From positions 1-20,831 of the forward strand of contig JAGMFA010000016.1 of the NCBI GenBank assembly GCA_023127875.1: 20,831 bases of DNA, written 5' to 3'. Positions 6,796-13,590 of this stretch are shown here, one piece after another. The stretch's first letter is position 1, and each line of letters opens with the position of its first letter. The DNA comes from Candidatus Zixiibacteriota bacterium. GTDB taxonomy: Bacteria; Zixibacteria; MSB-5A5; SM1-73. Under the pieces are notes generated by a model, which had not been told where the DNA came from, made no database searches, and worked only from the letters and a program-made list of their open reading frames with translations. Made by a program: the position numbers and the translations under genes.

Positions 6796-9700
6796 TTATC
6801 AAACTGTTCCCACGGCTTCTGCAAACCCTGTTAATTTTTCTCTTCTTTTTGTCTTTAGCAAATCCCTGTCCTGCCCAGGTTGCCGACGAATCAAATCTCA
6901 TAACTAAAGTCGTAACTCATCTTGTGGGCAACAAAACTCCTGGTCCCTATCAGCTTAAGGACCACTTCATTTTGGAAGAGACGGAGAGGGTCAAGAAAAA
7001 TGGTCATCTGCTTAACCGAAATCACGATTATTCACTTGACTATAATCATGGTCTGATCACCTTTTCTCTTCCTCTTTATCCTGACGACACTCTTCAGATA
7101 AAGTATGAAAAGCTTAATCTCAATTTGCGAAGAAAGTATTTTCACCGGGAGTTGGTATATAGTGGGGATCAGCGTCAGTCAGCGGAGTCTGCCTTATCAA
7201 GAGGAAAAAGCGCAACCGGATTGAAAAGCAGAAGATGGGGCTTCCTCCCCAAGAAAAGCTCTTCAGATTTGGTTCTCTCCGGAAGCAAAACCTTTTCACT
7301 GGAGGTTGGATCTGCACAGGATCTTTCGCTGAAACAGGGCTTGTGGCTTTCGGCAAAAGGAAAGGCGACTAAGAATTTAGAGATTTCGCTCCAACTTTCA
7401 GATCAGAATATGTCCGCAGGATCCATAGGACCCGCTACCTCGGAAGGAACCACCAAAAGGTTGGAGGAGCTGGATAAAGTCCAGATTTTAGTCAAATCTC
7501 CCAACTTCTCCGGCACCCTGGGGGATTATTACCTTAAGCCTTCAGCATCTGAGTTATCCTTTTATGAGAAGAAACTTAAAGGGATCATGGCAGAAGCTAC
7601 AACCGGGAAGCACTCCGTGTCTTTTGCCTTAGCTTCATCTAAAGGGGAGTATTTCACCAACAGGTTTTTTGGGCAGGAGAATAAACAGGGTCCTTATCAG
7701 CTAAGTGGCAAGAACGGTGAGACAAACATAATGATTTTACCCGGAACTGAACGAGTGTGGGTGGATGGAGAAGAGATGCAACGAGGATCTAATAACGATT
7801 ATACCATTGACTATAACCGGGGAACCATTCAGTTTACCCCCAGGAGGCTGATCACCTCAGATTCGCGCATAACCGTGGATTTTGAATACTCGGTGGAGAA
7901 TTACAAAAGAGATTTTCACAGTGGGAATTTGGTCACCAACTTTCTTAACGGAAAGGCGGAACTAAAAGCATCGGGAATTTTTGAAAAAGATAACCGAAGC
8001 CACCCCTCCTCCTTCACTTTATCCTCAGACGACAAAAATATCCTTAGCCAGGCGGGCAATGATAGACTTTTGGCTTTAAAAGAGGGCGCAACCTTTGTAG
8101 GAAAAGGAGAGGGAGACTATAATTTGGCTTATAATTCCTCAGGAAGCCCATATTATCAATATGCAGGGAGCGACTCGGGCTCCTATAAGGTCTCATTTTC
8201 CTGGGTGGGAGAGAAAAAAGGAAGCTACCAATATAAAGGTGGGGGAATTTATCAATACGTTTATCCGGGCAATGGAGACTTTTCACCCATAGTGCTTTTG
8301 CCTCTGCCCGAAAGCCATTCTCTGTTCGATTTGAGTTTATCCCTTTTCCCCACCCATGCTTTAAAAACTCAGATAGAGTGGGCAAAAAGCAAAAAAGATA
8401 AAAACACCTTCTCTAACAAAGACGATGAACACATTTGGGGCGACGCATTATGTCTTAAATCAGTTTATCAGAATGCTGATTTTCAATTCTTAAAACCAAA
8501 TTTTCACAGATTGGAACTTAAGGGCGAATACAGAGTACTTAAGAGAGATTTTGCTCCCTTTGGTCGGGTGGATATAGTGGAAAAGGAGAGAAGATGGGGT
8601 CTTCCACGACAATCTGTTTCGGCAGATGAAAGAACATACCAATTTAATGGACTGATAGCACCTTGGGAGTCGATCCTTTTAGATTTCGATTATGGAAAGC
8701 TGAAGACAGCAGGGAGCTTCACCTCTTACCGGAGAAGTGTGGGTGCGGAGATTTCTCCTGTAAGCTGGATTTCTGTAAAAGGAAAAAATGAGATTATTAA
8801 AAGCCAAGAGATCACCACAGAGAAGGTAAAAAAAGACGGTGAGTGGACTAAAAATCTGGTGATTTTGAATAACAAATTCAAAAGGCTCTCCACCACGCTC
8901 TCCTGGGAACAAGAAAGAAGAGATTCTTTTGTATCTGGTTTAACCAACCAGAAGGACAATTTTGATCAACTCGGTGGAAAGGTGCGCTTAGAGTTATCGA
9001 ATGTGATAAAGACCAACACTCAGCTTTCCTATCGGGAGGAGGTCGGATTCGAAGAAGACAAGTCCCTTTCTTATACCTGGCGCAATCAGCTCTCCGTGCG
9101 GAACTATAAAGGTATGCTTTCTTCTGATTTGGAGTTTGCTCGGAGGATCAAAAAATACAGAGATTCTTCGAGTGGAAATAACAAACAAGACCTGCTTATT
9201 TCTCGCATAGACTTTTATCCCCCCAGCCAGCTTTTAAATATCAAATTTTATCATTCTCAAAATCAGATTCACTCCGCCCAGAGGGTGGATACCTATCTGG
9301 AGGTGGAAGAGGGGAGGGGGGATTACGTTTTCGAAGATGGAGAGTACGTTCCAAATCCGGAAGGAAATTTCATCCGGCTATCAGAATGGTTGGGAGATAC
9401 ACAAGCGTCTTTGGATTTAAACAAAAGCATTCGGCTTATTTTTTCGCCTCACAAGGTTTCATCCCGGGGGGAGGGAAAATCTTTCTGGTCGCAGGTGGGA
9501 AAGATCTTTTCCACCGATTCCTTCATCAATCTTCGAGGCAGGTTTGTAGACGAAAAGTCCTTGGGTTTTTATCTTCTTTATCCCTTGACTCAGCTATCCC
9601 ATGAAAGCATCTTCTCCCAGAAGATCACCATCAGACACGATCTCTATCTTCTGCCAACTTCCAGACCGCTTAATTTCCGATTCAGATGGGAAAAAACCGA

Positions 9701-10274
9701 AGATGAGGATAATCTGTCCGCAGGATCCGAAGTCGGACTTTCCGGTGGAGGAAGGAGGGAAAGAAGACTCAATCATGAGCTTCTTTTGAAGTCGTATCTT
9801 TCCTCCAAACATTCTTTGGAGTCTCGAATAGAGAAAGAAAAAATCAAAAATGAGTGGGGAGGAGAACCCAAAAATTGTATTAAAGGCAAAAGCCTTACAA
9901 TTGGTTTCACCAGAAGGCAAGCACAGTCGCTGGAACTTAAAATCTCCACGGAATACAAAAAGAGAGAGGAGCAGATTCAGAGCACAAGTGTGGAGTTTTA
10001 CTCTTTGTCCCCAGAGCTCTTATGGTCGCTTCTAACACAAGGAAGGTTAAAAGCCCAATTTCAGTGGACCCATCTTCAGTCTGTCCCGGAGAGAAGAAGT
10101 CTGTCCTATGTTTTGAGTAAGGGAAAAAGAAGAGGGGAAAACTATGAGTGGCGATTCTTCTTTGATTATAAATTGAATCAACATCTTACCACTTCTGCGG
10201 TTTATTCCGGGGAGTCGGTGCCGGATAAAAAAGCCAAACATACGGCAAGGATGGAGCTGAAGGCTTTCTTTTAA
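6783..10274 (+). CDS. Large SprA-like outer-membrane beta-barrel protein
   Basis: The ATG at 6783 gives 1163 residues and a normal signal peptide (MRGEVIKLFPRLLQTLLIFL to ...ANPCPA, cleavage near residue 32). Upstream ATG 6675 or TTG 6669 would add about 36-38 residues, largely encoded by the palindromic repeat, and would bury the signal. Two related units occur at about residues 53-109 and 303-370, both with GPYQL and a DYxxDYxxGxIxF turn (HDYSLDYNHGLITF and NDYTIDYNRGTIQF). Between them is LEVGSAQDLSLKQGLWLSAKG, then LEELDKVQI and GTLGDYYL, which resembles the N-terminal modules of SprA, the T9SS translocon barrel. The rest is aromatic-rich alternating beta strand and ends ARMELKAFF, a plausible outer-membrane beta-signal. 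At 1163 residues it is about half the usual SprA length. SprA kinship is from remembered motif patterns, so moderately secure; an outer-membrane location is likely. The Omp85 gene follows. Confidence 0.85.
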   Translation: MRGEVIKLFPRLLQTLLIFLFFLSLANPCPAQVADESNLITKVVTHLVGNKTPGPYQLKDHFILEETERVKKNGHLLNRNHDYSLDYNHGLITFSLPLYPDDTLQIKYEKLNLNLRRKYFHRELVYSGDQRQSAESALSRGKSATGLKSRRWGFLPKKSSSDLVLSGSKTFSLEVGSAQDLSLKQGLWLSAKGKATKNLEISLQLSDQNMSAGSIGPATSEGTTKRLEELDKVQILVKSPNFSGTLGDYYLKPSASELSFYEKKLKGIMAEATTGKHSVSFALASSKGEYFTNRFFGQENKQGPYQLSGKNGETNIMILPGTERVWVDGEEMQRGSNNDYTIDYNRGTIQFTPRRLITSDSRITVDFEYSVENYKRDFHSGNLVTNFLNGKAELKASGIFEKDNRSHPSSFTLSSDDKNILSQAGNDRLLALKEGATFVGKGEGDYNLAYNSSGSPYYQYAGSDSGSYKVSFSWVGEKKGSYQYKGGGIYQYVYPGNGDFSPIVLLPLPESHSLFDLSLSLFPTHALKTQIEWAKSKKDKNTFSNKDDEHIWGDALCLKSVYQNADFQFLKPNFHRLELKGEYRVLKRDFAPFGRVDIVEKERRWGLPRQSVSADERTYQFNGLIAPWESILLDFDYGKLKTAGSFTSYRRSVGAEISPVSWISVKGKNEIIKSQEITTEKVKKDGEWTKNLVILNNKFKRLSTTLSWEQERRDSFVSGLTNQKDNFDQLGGKVRLELSNVIKTNTQLSYREEVGFEEDKSLSYTWRNQLSVRNYKGMLSSDLEFARRIKKYRDSSSGNNKQDLLISRIDFYPPSQLLNIKFYHSQNQIHSAQRVDTYLEVEEGRGDYVFEDGEYVPNPEGNFIRLSEWLGDTQASLDLNKSIRLIFSPHKVSSRGEGKSFWSQVGKIFSTDSFINLRGRFVDEKSLGFYLLYPLTQLSHESIFSQKITIRHDLYLLPTSRPLNFRFRWEKTEDEDNLSAGSEVGLSGGGRRERRLNHELLLKSYLSSKHSLESRIEKEKIKNEWGGEPKNCIKGKSLTIGFTRRQAQSLELKISTEYKKREEQIQSTSVEFYSLSPELLWSLLTQGRLKAQFQWTHLQSVPERRSLSYVLSKGKRRGENYEWRFFFDYKLNQHLTTSAVYSGESVPDKKAKHTARMELKAFF

Positions 10275-10331
10275 AATAAAGCTAAGAATTAGAATGGGAC
10301 CAGGTTGTAGTTGTTCATTTGAATCTTGAGA

Positions 10332-10346
10332 CCCAATTCATTGGGC
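10332..10346. repeat. Variant of the CCCGATTCATCGGGC hairpin repeat
   Basis: CCCAATTCATTGGGC differs from the copies at 5378 and 5591 at two positions that pair with each other (G-C replaced by A-T), so the stem is kept. It lies just after GTAGTTG at 10306-10312, also seen in the other copies. Confidence 0.6.
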
Positions 10347-10507
10347 GGAGGAACTTATTCGTGAATAGAGCAAAAAGAAATATGGTAGCGTTCCAAAACA
10401 AGGTAAATGCGCTAAGCTGGTTGAAGCATTTCTTGTATCAAGGACAAAAAGAAGATTCAAGCAGAGTGTTAAAGAGACTGGAAGCAAGTTCCGAAAAAGT
10501 CAGTTAT

Positions 10508-10526
10508 GCGGGGCTGGGAGCCCCGC
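10508..10526. repeat. Perfect 8-bp-stem palindrome upstream of the Omp85 gene
   Basis: GCGGGGCT and AGCCCCGC flank a GGG loop. It is in-frame with the longest possible Omp85 reading frame, yet looks like an inserted intergenic palindrome. In the gap 10275-10558 it, the hairpin at 10332 and uncharacterised AT-rich sequence are all that can be recognised. Confidence 0.6.
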
Positions 10527-10558
10527 CTACGTGGGGTAATCCGTCATTGTCTGGTAGG

Positions 10559-12142
10559 GTGACCATTTCTGTCCGCAAAAATGTTGCTGTTTTTCAGAAA
10601 CTCTTGAAGTACTTCTTGACGATTTTATTTACCTGTCTTCTTAGCTTTTTGGGCCTTCCTTCTTCTGCAGAAGAGGGATTCAACAAGCTTAATGGGGTAT
10701 GGATTTCTGATAATATTAAAATTGAGGGAAATCAGTTTTTCGACACAGAAAAGCTTTTATCGGAAATCAAACTCAAAAAAGGCTTTTCCTACAATACCGA
10801 TTTGTTAGAGAGAGGCATAGATAACATTTTAACCTTGTACGAAGAAAACGGATTTCCCTACTGCCAGATTTCGCCATCCCATTTCAAGATTTCGCAAAAG
10901 GGACGACTTGCGTTTTCTTTTCTGGTAGATGAGGGTCCCCGAGTGAAGATAAGGGAAGTCCAACTGGAGGGCTTGAAAACCACCCAAAAGAAGGTGATTT
11001 TGAGGGAACTGGGAACAGATATTCTTGGCTTCTTTTCCCAGAGCAGTCTGAACACAAGCTTGAAGAGATTAAAACGACTTTCATATATAAAAGATGTGGA
11101 GGAAGTAGAACTTCTGGCTGGAGTTAATCCGGAAGAGGGCATATTGAAAATCACCCTGGTGGAAAGGAGAAATAACACCTTCAGTGGAATATTGGGTTAT
11201 GCACCTGCGGAGGGTAATCGAAAAGGCAATCTTTTCGGCAGTTTGGATTTGGTTTTTGACAATATCTTTGGCACAGGAAGAAAGATAGAGTGGAGCTGGT
11301 CCAGAAAAGATCCTTATTCGTCACGGTTCTTCTTCCTTTACCGAGAGCCTTGGGTCCTTGGCTTTCCTCCCTCTTTGGAGTTGAAAGCGACTCAACTGGA
11401 TTATGACTCCACCTATCTTCAACTATCTTTTTCTGCCAAACTTCTGTTTAATTCAACGAACAGAGTGTCCTGGGGGGTGGATGGAGGGTGGGAAAAGGTG
11501 GTTCCCGGTTCAGAAGGAAAGACCTATCTTCCGGATAGCAGAAAATACAGGATGGGGATCACCTTTTCCGTTGACCTTCTGGATCAACCAGACAATCCTA
11601 GAAAAGGTCTTCTCTATCAGACAGAGATAAGTTATGCTCAAAAAAGAAACTTCCCCACCTCTTTTTTCGCTCCTGAAAGGCAAAAGGTATCTTTGATTAA
11701 GTTTTCTTTGGACTTAAAACATTTCCTCCCAACTTTAAAGAGACAGACATTCTTTGTAGGATTGCATCTTAAAGGTCTGAACACAAATGAAGATCAAGTT
11801 CCCATCTCAGATCAATTTAAATTGGGAGGAATAAACAGCATCAGAGGTTATCGAGAGGAGGAATTTTTCGGCACTCAAATAGCGTGGGCAAACTTGGAAT
11901 ATCGATTTCTTTTGGATCGGAACTCCAGATTGTTCTTCTTCGGTGACTACGGCTACTTCGAGCGAAAGGCTCTATCCGGAACAGACAAGGCTCCCAAGAA
12001 AATCTCTGGCAAAAAATTAGGTTATGGCTTCGGCTTGCGAATAGATTCAAAAGCAGGACTTTTGGGAATTGATTACGGCTTGGGAGAGGGCGACAGCTTC
12101 AGCCAGGGAAAGATCCATTTTGGAGTAACGAATAGATTTTGA
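10559..12142 (+). CDS. Omp85-family (BamA/TamA-like) outer-membrane protein with two POTRA domains
   Basis: Starting at GTG 10559 gives 527 residues with a proper signal peptide (KLLKYFLTILFTCLLSFL, ending PSSA at about residue 37). A TTG at 10319 would add 80 residues encoded by palindromic intergenic sequence, so I reject it, although the ribosome-binding site before 10559 is poor. POTRA 1 spans about residues 48-127 (IKIEGNQFFDTEKLLSEIKL to VDEGP) and POTRA 2 about 128-203 (VKIREVQLEGLKTTQKKVIL to ITLVER). The barrel fills 204-527, with SIRGY at 427-431 matching the conserved VRGF/Y loop 6 motif, and HFGVTNRF as a C-terminal beta-signal ending in F. Omp85 proteins insert or secrete outer-membrane proteins. 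Only two POTRAs make it more like TamA or two-partner-secretion barrels than BamA with five. The adjacent large barrel is the obvious candidate client; this is inferred. Confidence 0.88.
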   Translation: MTISVRKNVAVFQKLLKYFLTILFTCLLSFLGLPSSAEEGFNKLNGVWISDNIKIEGNQFFDTEKLLSEIKLKKGFSYNTDLLERGIDNILTLYEENGFPYCQISPSHFKISQKGRLAFSFLVDEGPRVKIREVQLEGLKTTQKKVILRELGTDILGFFSQSSLNTSLKRLKRLSYIKDVEEVELLAGVNPEEGILKITLVERRNNTFSGILGYAPAEGNRKGNLFGSLDLVFDNIFGTGRKIEWSWSRKDPYSSRFFFLYREPWVLGFPPSLELKATQLDYDSTYLQLSFSAKLLFNSTNRVSWGVDGGWEKVVPGSEGKTYLPDSRKYRMGITFSVDLLDQPDNPRKGLLYQTEISYAQKRNFPTSFFAPERQKVSLIKFSLDLKHFLPTLKRQTFFVGLHLKGLNTNEDQVPISDQFKLGGINSIRGYREEEFFGTQIAWANLEYRFLLDRNSRLFFFGDYGYFERKALSGTDKAPKKISGKKLGYGFGLRIDSKAGLLGIDYGLGEGDSFSQGKIHFGVTNRF

Positions 12143-12160
12143 CAAAGGTTATAAAAAGAC

Positions 12161-12170
12161 GGGGAGGTGG
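12161..12170 (+). promoter_or_regulatory. Ribosome-binding site that selects TTG 12179
   Basis: GGGGAGGTGG includes GGAGGTG (12163-12169). It overlaps the GTG at 12167, which therefore cannot use it, but sits nine bases before TTG at 12179. This favours the TTG as the true start of the prenyltransferase. Confidence 0.6.
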
Positions 12171-12178
12171 ATAAACAG

Positions 12179-13015
12179 TTGAAAAAATTTTTCAGCTATC
12201 TAAAGTTAGCCCGTCCCCAAAACGATTTTATCACTGCCATATCGGTTTTGGTTGGAGCCGCAGTATCAGGAGATATAGAATCATGGGGGCAAGTCCTTTT
12301 CGCTTGTCTCTCTGCTTTTTTCATCTCTGCAGGTGGGAATTCCATCAATGATTTCTTTGATCTGGAAATAGATCGAATTAACAAACCTTACCGTCCTCTT
12401 CCCAAAGGAGAGGTTTCTCCTCTTTCTGCCCTTAGATTTTCGATTTCTCTTTTCCTGATTGGAATCCTTTTGAGTTTCTGGGTGAAACCTCTAAGCGTCC
12501 TTGTGGCTTTTGTAGCTTGTGGGCTTTTGATAGTTTATAGTTCTCTTCTGAAAAGAAAGCTTCTTTTGGGAAACCTCATAGTAAGCTTAGTCTCCGCCTT
12601 AGCTTTTTTATACGGGGGCATTGCCACCAACGATTTTAAGCTCTCTTTGATTCCCGCCGCCTTTGCGTTACTATTTCATCTGAGTCGGGAGGTTCTAAAG
12701 GATATAGAGGATCTTAAGGGAGATTCATCTTCTGGTGCTTCCACCTTACCCATAAAATTGGGAGTGGACTTTTCATTGGGTTTTTGCACTCTAATGTTCT
12801 CCTTCCTGATAGTTCTTACCGTGTTCCCCTACATTTTTCACATCTTCTCTTTTCTCTATCTTATACTTGTGATCTTGGGGGTAGATCTGGTTGTGGTTTA
12901 TGTAATCTGGTCCATGTGGCACAACCCCTCCTCTTCAAATCTTCACCGCCTGAGCAATCTCCTTAAGGCGGATATGGTGTTAGGTCTTACAGCTATCTAT
13001 TTAGGGAAGTTTTAA
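12179..13015 (+). CDS. UbiA-family prenyltransferase, digeranylgeranylglyceryl-phosphate-synthase-like
   Basis: From TTG 12179 the protein has 278 residues, with about eight hydrophobic segments, the normal UbiA fold and length. The first catalytic motif is NDFFDLEID (N57, D58, D61, D65), followed by RINKPYRPLPKG; the second is REVLKDIEDLKGD (D175, D178, D182), followed by GASTLPIKLG. Both bind Mg2+-diphosphate of the prenyl donor. The NDxFDxEIDRINKPxRPxPxG form is typical of the archaeal-type branch that transfers a geranylgeranyl group to geranylgeranylglyceryl phosphate, rather than the UbiA (ubiquinone) or MenA branches. The gene lies 36 bases after the Omp85 stop, so it is probably co-transcribed. 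The substrate is inferred from motifs; (bacterio)chlorophyll- or quinone-type activity cannot be excluded. GTG 12167 would give 282 residues but leaves no space for a ribosome-binding site. Confidence 0.88.
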   Translation: MKKFFSYLKLARPQNDFITAISVLVGAAVSGDIESWGQVLFACLSAFFISAGGNSINDFFDLEIDRINKPYRPLPKGEVSPLSALRFSISLFLIGILLSFWVKPLSVLVAFVACGLLIVYSSLLKRKLLLGNLIVSLVSALAFLYGGIATNDFKLSLIPAAFALLFHLSREVLKDIEDLKGDSSSGASTLPIKLGVDFSLGFCTLMFSFLIVLTVFPYIFHIFSFLYLILVILGVDLVVVYVIWSMWHNPSSSNLHRLSNLLKADMVLGLTAIYLGKF

Positions 13016-13213
13016 CAGAAAAGCTGATATTATTGTTGGTATCTCCAATAGAGTTAAAGCTAAGAGCAGGTGTTGTGTTTAGGGAACGCAATGGTGGAGA
13101 ATCTCTCTTCTTGGGAAAAATTAAGGCAAATTTTTTTATACGCAATTTCTGCATTATTTGTTTGAAATTCGAACTAAATTTTCTCCGCTGTTCAAAATTT
13201 TTACAAAAATTTC
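13016..13213. other. AT-rich stretch with no recognisable gene
   Basis: This follows the end of the prenyltransferase operon. Reading frames here are short and lack ribosome-binding sites. T7 at about 13132-13138 has no stem before it, so the operon terminator is not evident. Confidence 0.4.
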
Positions 13214-13242
13214 TTGACAAGAGGAGCTTGACTCCTCATATT
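13214..13242 (+). promoter_or_regulatory. Candidate promoter with an inverted repeat filling its spacer
   Basis: A perfect -35 box TTGACA (13214-13219) and CATATT (13237-13242, four of six consensus bases) are 17 bases apart. The spacer consists of GAGGAG-CTTGA-CTCCTC (13221-13237), an inverted repeat with 6-bp arms placed where a repressor would block RNA polymerase. It points toward the small reading frame at 13359. Confidence 0.45.
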
Positions 13243-13254
13243 TGAATCGAGGGT

Positions 13255-13328
13255 GGAAGGTAGGCTTGTTTTAGAAGTAGACTTACTCGGATAACCTTCC
13301 TTCGACATCCTGAGAGGAAGTGCTTTTT
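13255..13328 (+). promoter_or_regulatory. Possible attenuator: two mutually exclusive hairpins before a T run
   Basis: GGAAGGT (13255-13261) can pair with ACCTTCC (13294-13300). The same bases from 13296 (CTTCCTT, to 13302) can instead pair with GAGGAAG (13314-13320), a hairpin followed by TGCTTTTTT. This is the arrangement of a transcription attenuator or riboswitch expression platform. No known riboswitch aptamer was recognised. Pairing was found by eye. Confidence 0.3.
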
Positions 13329-13358
13329 TGTTGTTAAGGAATAAAGGAGGTGAGGCAT

Positions 13359-13442
13359 ATGGAACTGAAGGAATTAGTGCTGGAGATTGAAGTGCTGGAG
13401 GAGAAGATTGCACCCCTAGGTGTCTCAGGTGGTCGTCCTTAA
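13359..13442 (+). CDS. Small 27-residue peptide of unknown function
   Basis: The ATG is preceded by AAAGGAGGTGAG (13343-13354), one of the best ribosome-binding sites in the window at ideal spacing. The 27-residue product starts MELKELVLEIEVLEEKIAP, an acidic amphipathic helix with leucine or isoleucine every three to four residues, and ends LGVSGGRP. An acidic helical leader ending in a small Gly-rich tail is the general shape of a peptide-natural-product precursor, but no maturation enzyme is visible nearby; it could equally be a regulatory leader peptide. It lies alone between convergent genes, with its own putative promoter upstream and a terminator-like hairpin downstream. I do not recognise a named family. 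Confidence 0.45.
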   Translation: MELKELVLEIEVLEEKIAPLGVSGGRP

Positions 13443-13473
13443 CCACATCTCTGGGAAAATCAGTTAGTACCAG

Positions 13474-13483
13474 CACCTCCTTT
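13474..13483 (+). promoter_or_regulatory. Anti-Shine-Dalgarno-like sequence complementary to the small gene's ribosome-binding site
   Basis: CACCTCCTTT is the perfect 10-base complement of AAAGGAGGTG at 13343-13352 and identical to the 3' end of 16S rRNA. It could mask the ribosome-binding site in the same transcript. It also overlaps CCTTTCGAAAGG (13479-13490), a self-complementary 12-mer offering an alternative local pairing. Confidence 0.35.
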
Positions 13484-13485
13484 CG

Positions 13486-13543
13486 AAAGGCTATCTTGTT
13501 CTGGCAATATGGATGTAGCCAGGCGGATAGCCTTTCCCTTTTT
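13486..13543 (+). terminator. Candidate terminator of the small-peptide transcript
   Basis: AAAGGCTATC (13486-13495) pairs perfectly with GATAGCCTTT (13526-13535). Inside is a second stem, CTGGC (13501-13505) with GCCAG (13518-13522). CCCTTTTT follows. The T run is short and slightly offset, so a structured RNA element is an alternative. Confidence 0.4.
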
Positions 13544-13590
13544 GGATATAATCACAAGCCTTACAATCTATTGTTGCAATTCGATTTTTT

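Noticed and set aside
10360..10540. Alternative frame with lysine/arginine-rich protein-like sequence before the Omp85 gene
   Set aside because: No start codon with a ribosome-binding site, ends in the palindrome region, and no family recognised.
10319..10558. N-terminal extension of the Omp85 protein from TTG 10319
   Set aside because: It would put 80 residues before a normal signal peptide, and two palindromic repeats lie inside it.
13201..13530. Antisense open frame across the small-peptide locus, with protein-like stretches such as EVLVLTDFPRDVV
   Set aside because: It has no good start: the only GTG (13476) overlaps its own possible ribosome-binding site, it is Pro/Ser-rich later on, and the plus-strand frame has far better signals. 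Both cannot be read confidently; a homology search would settle it.
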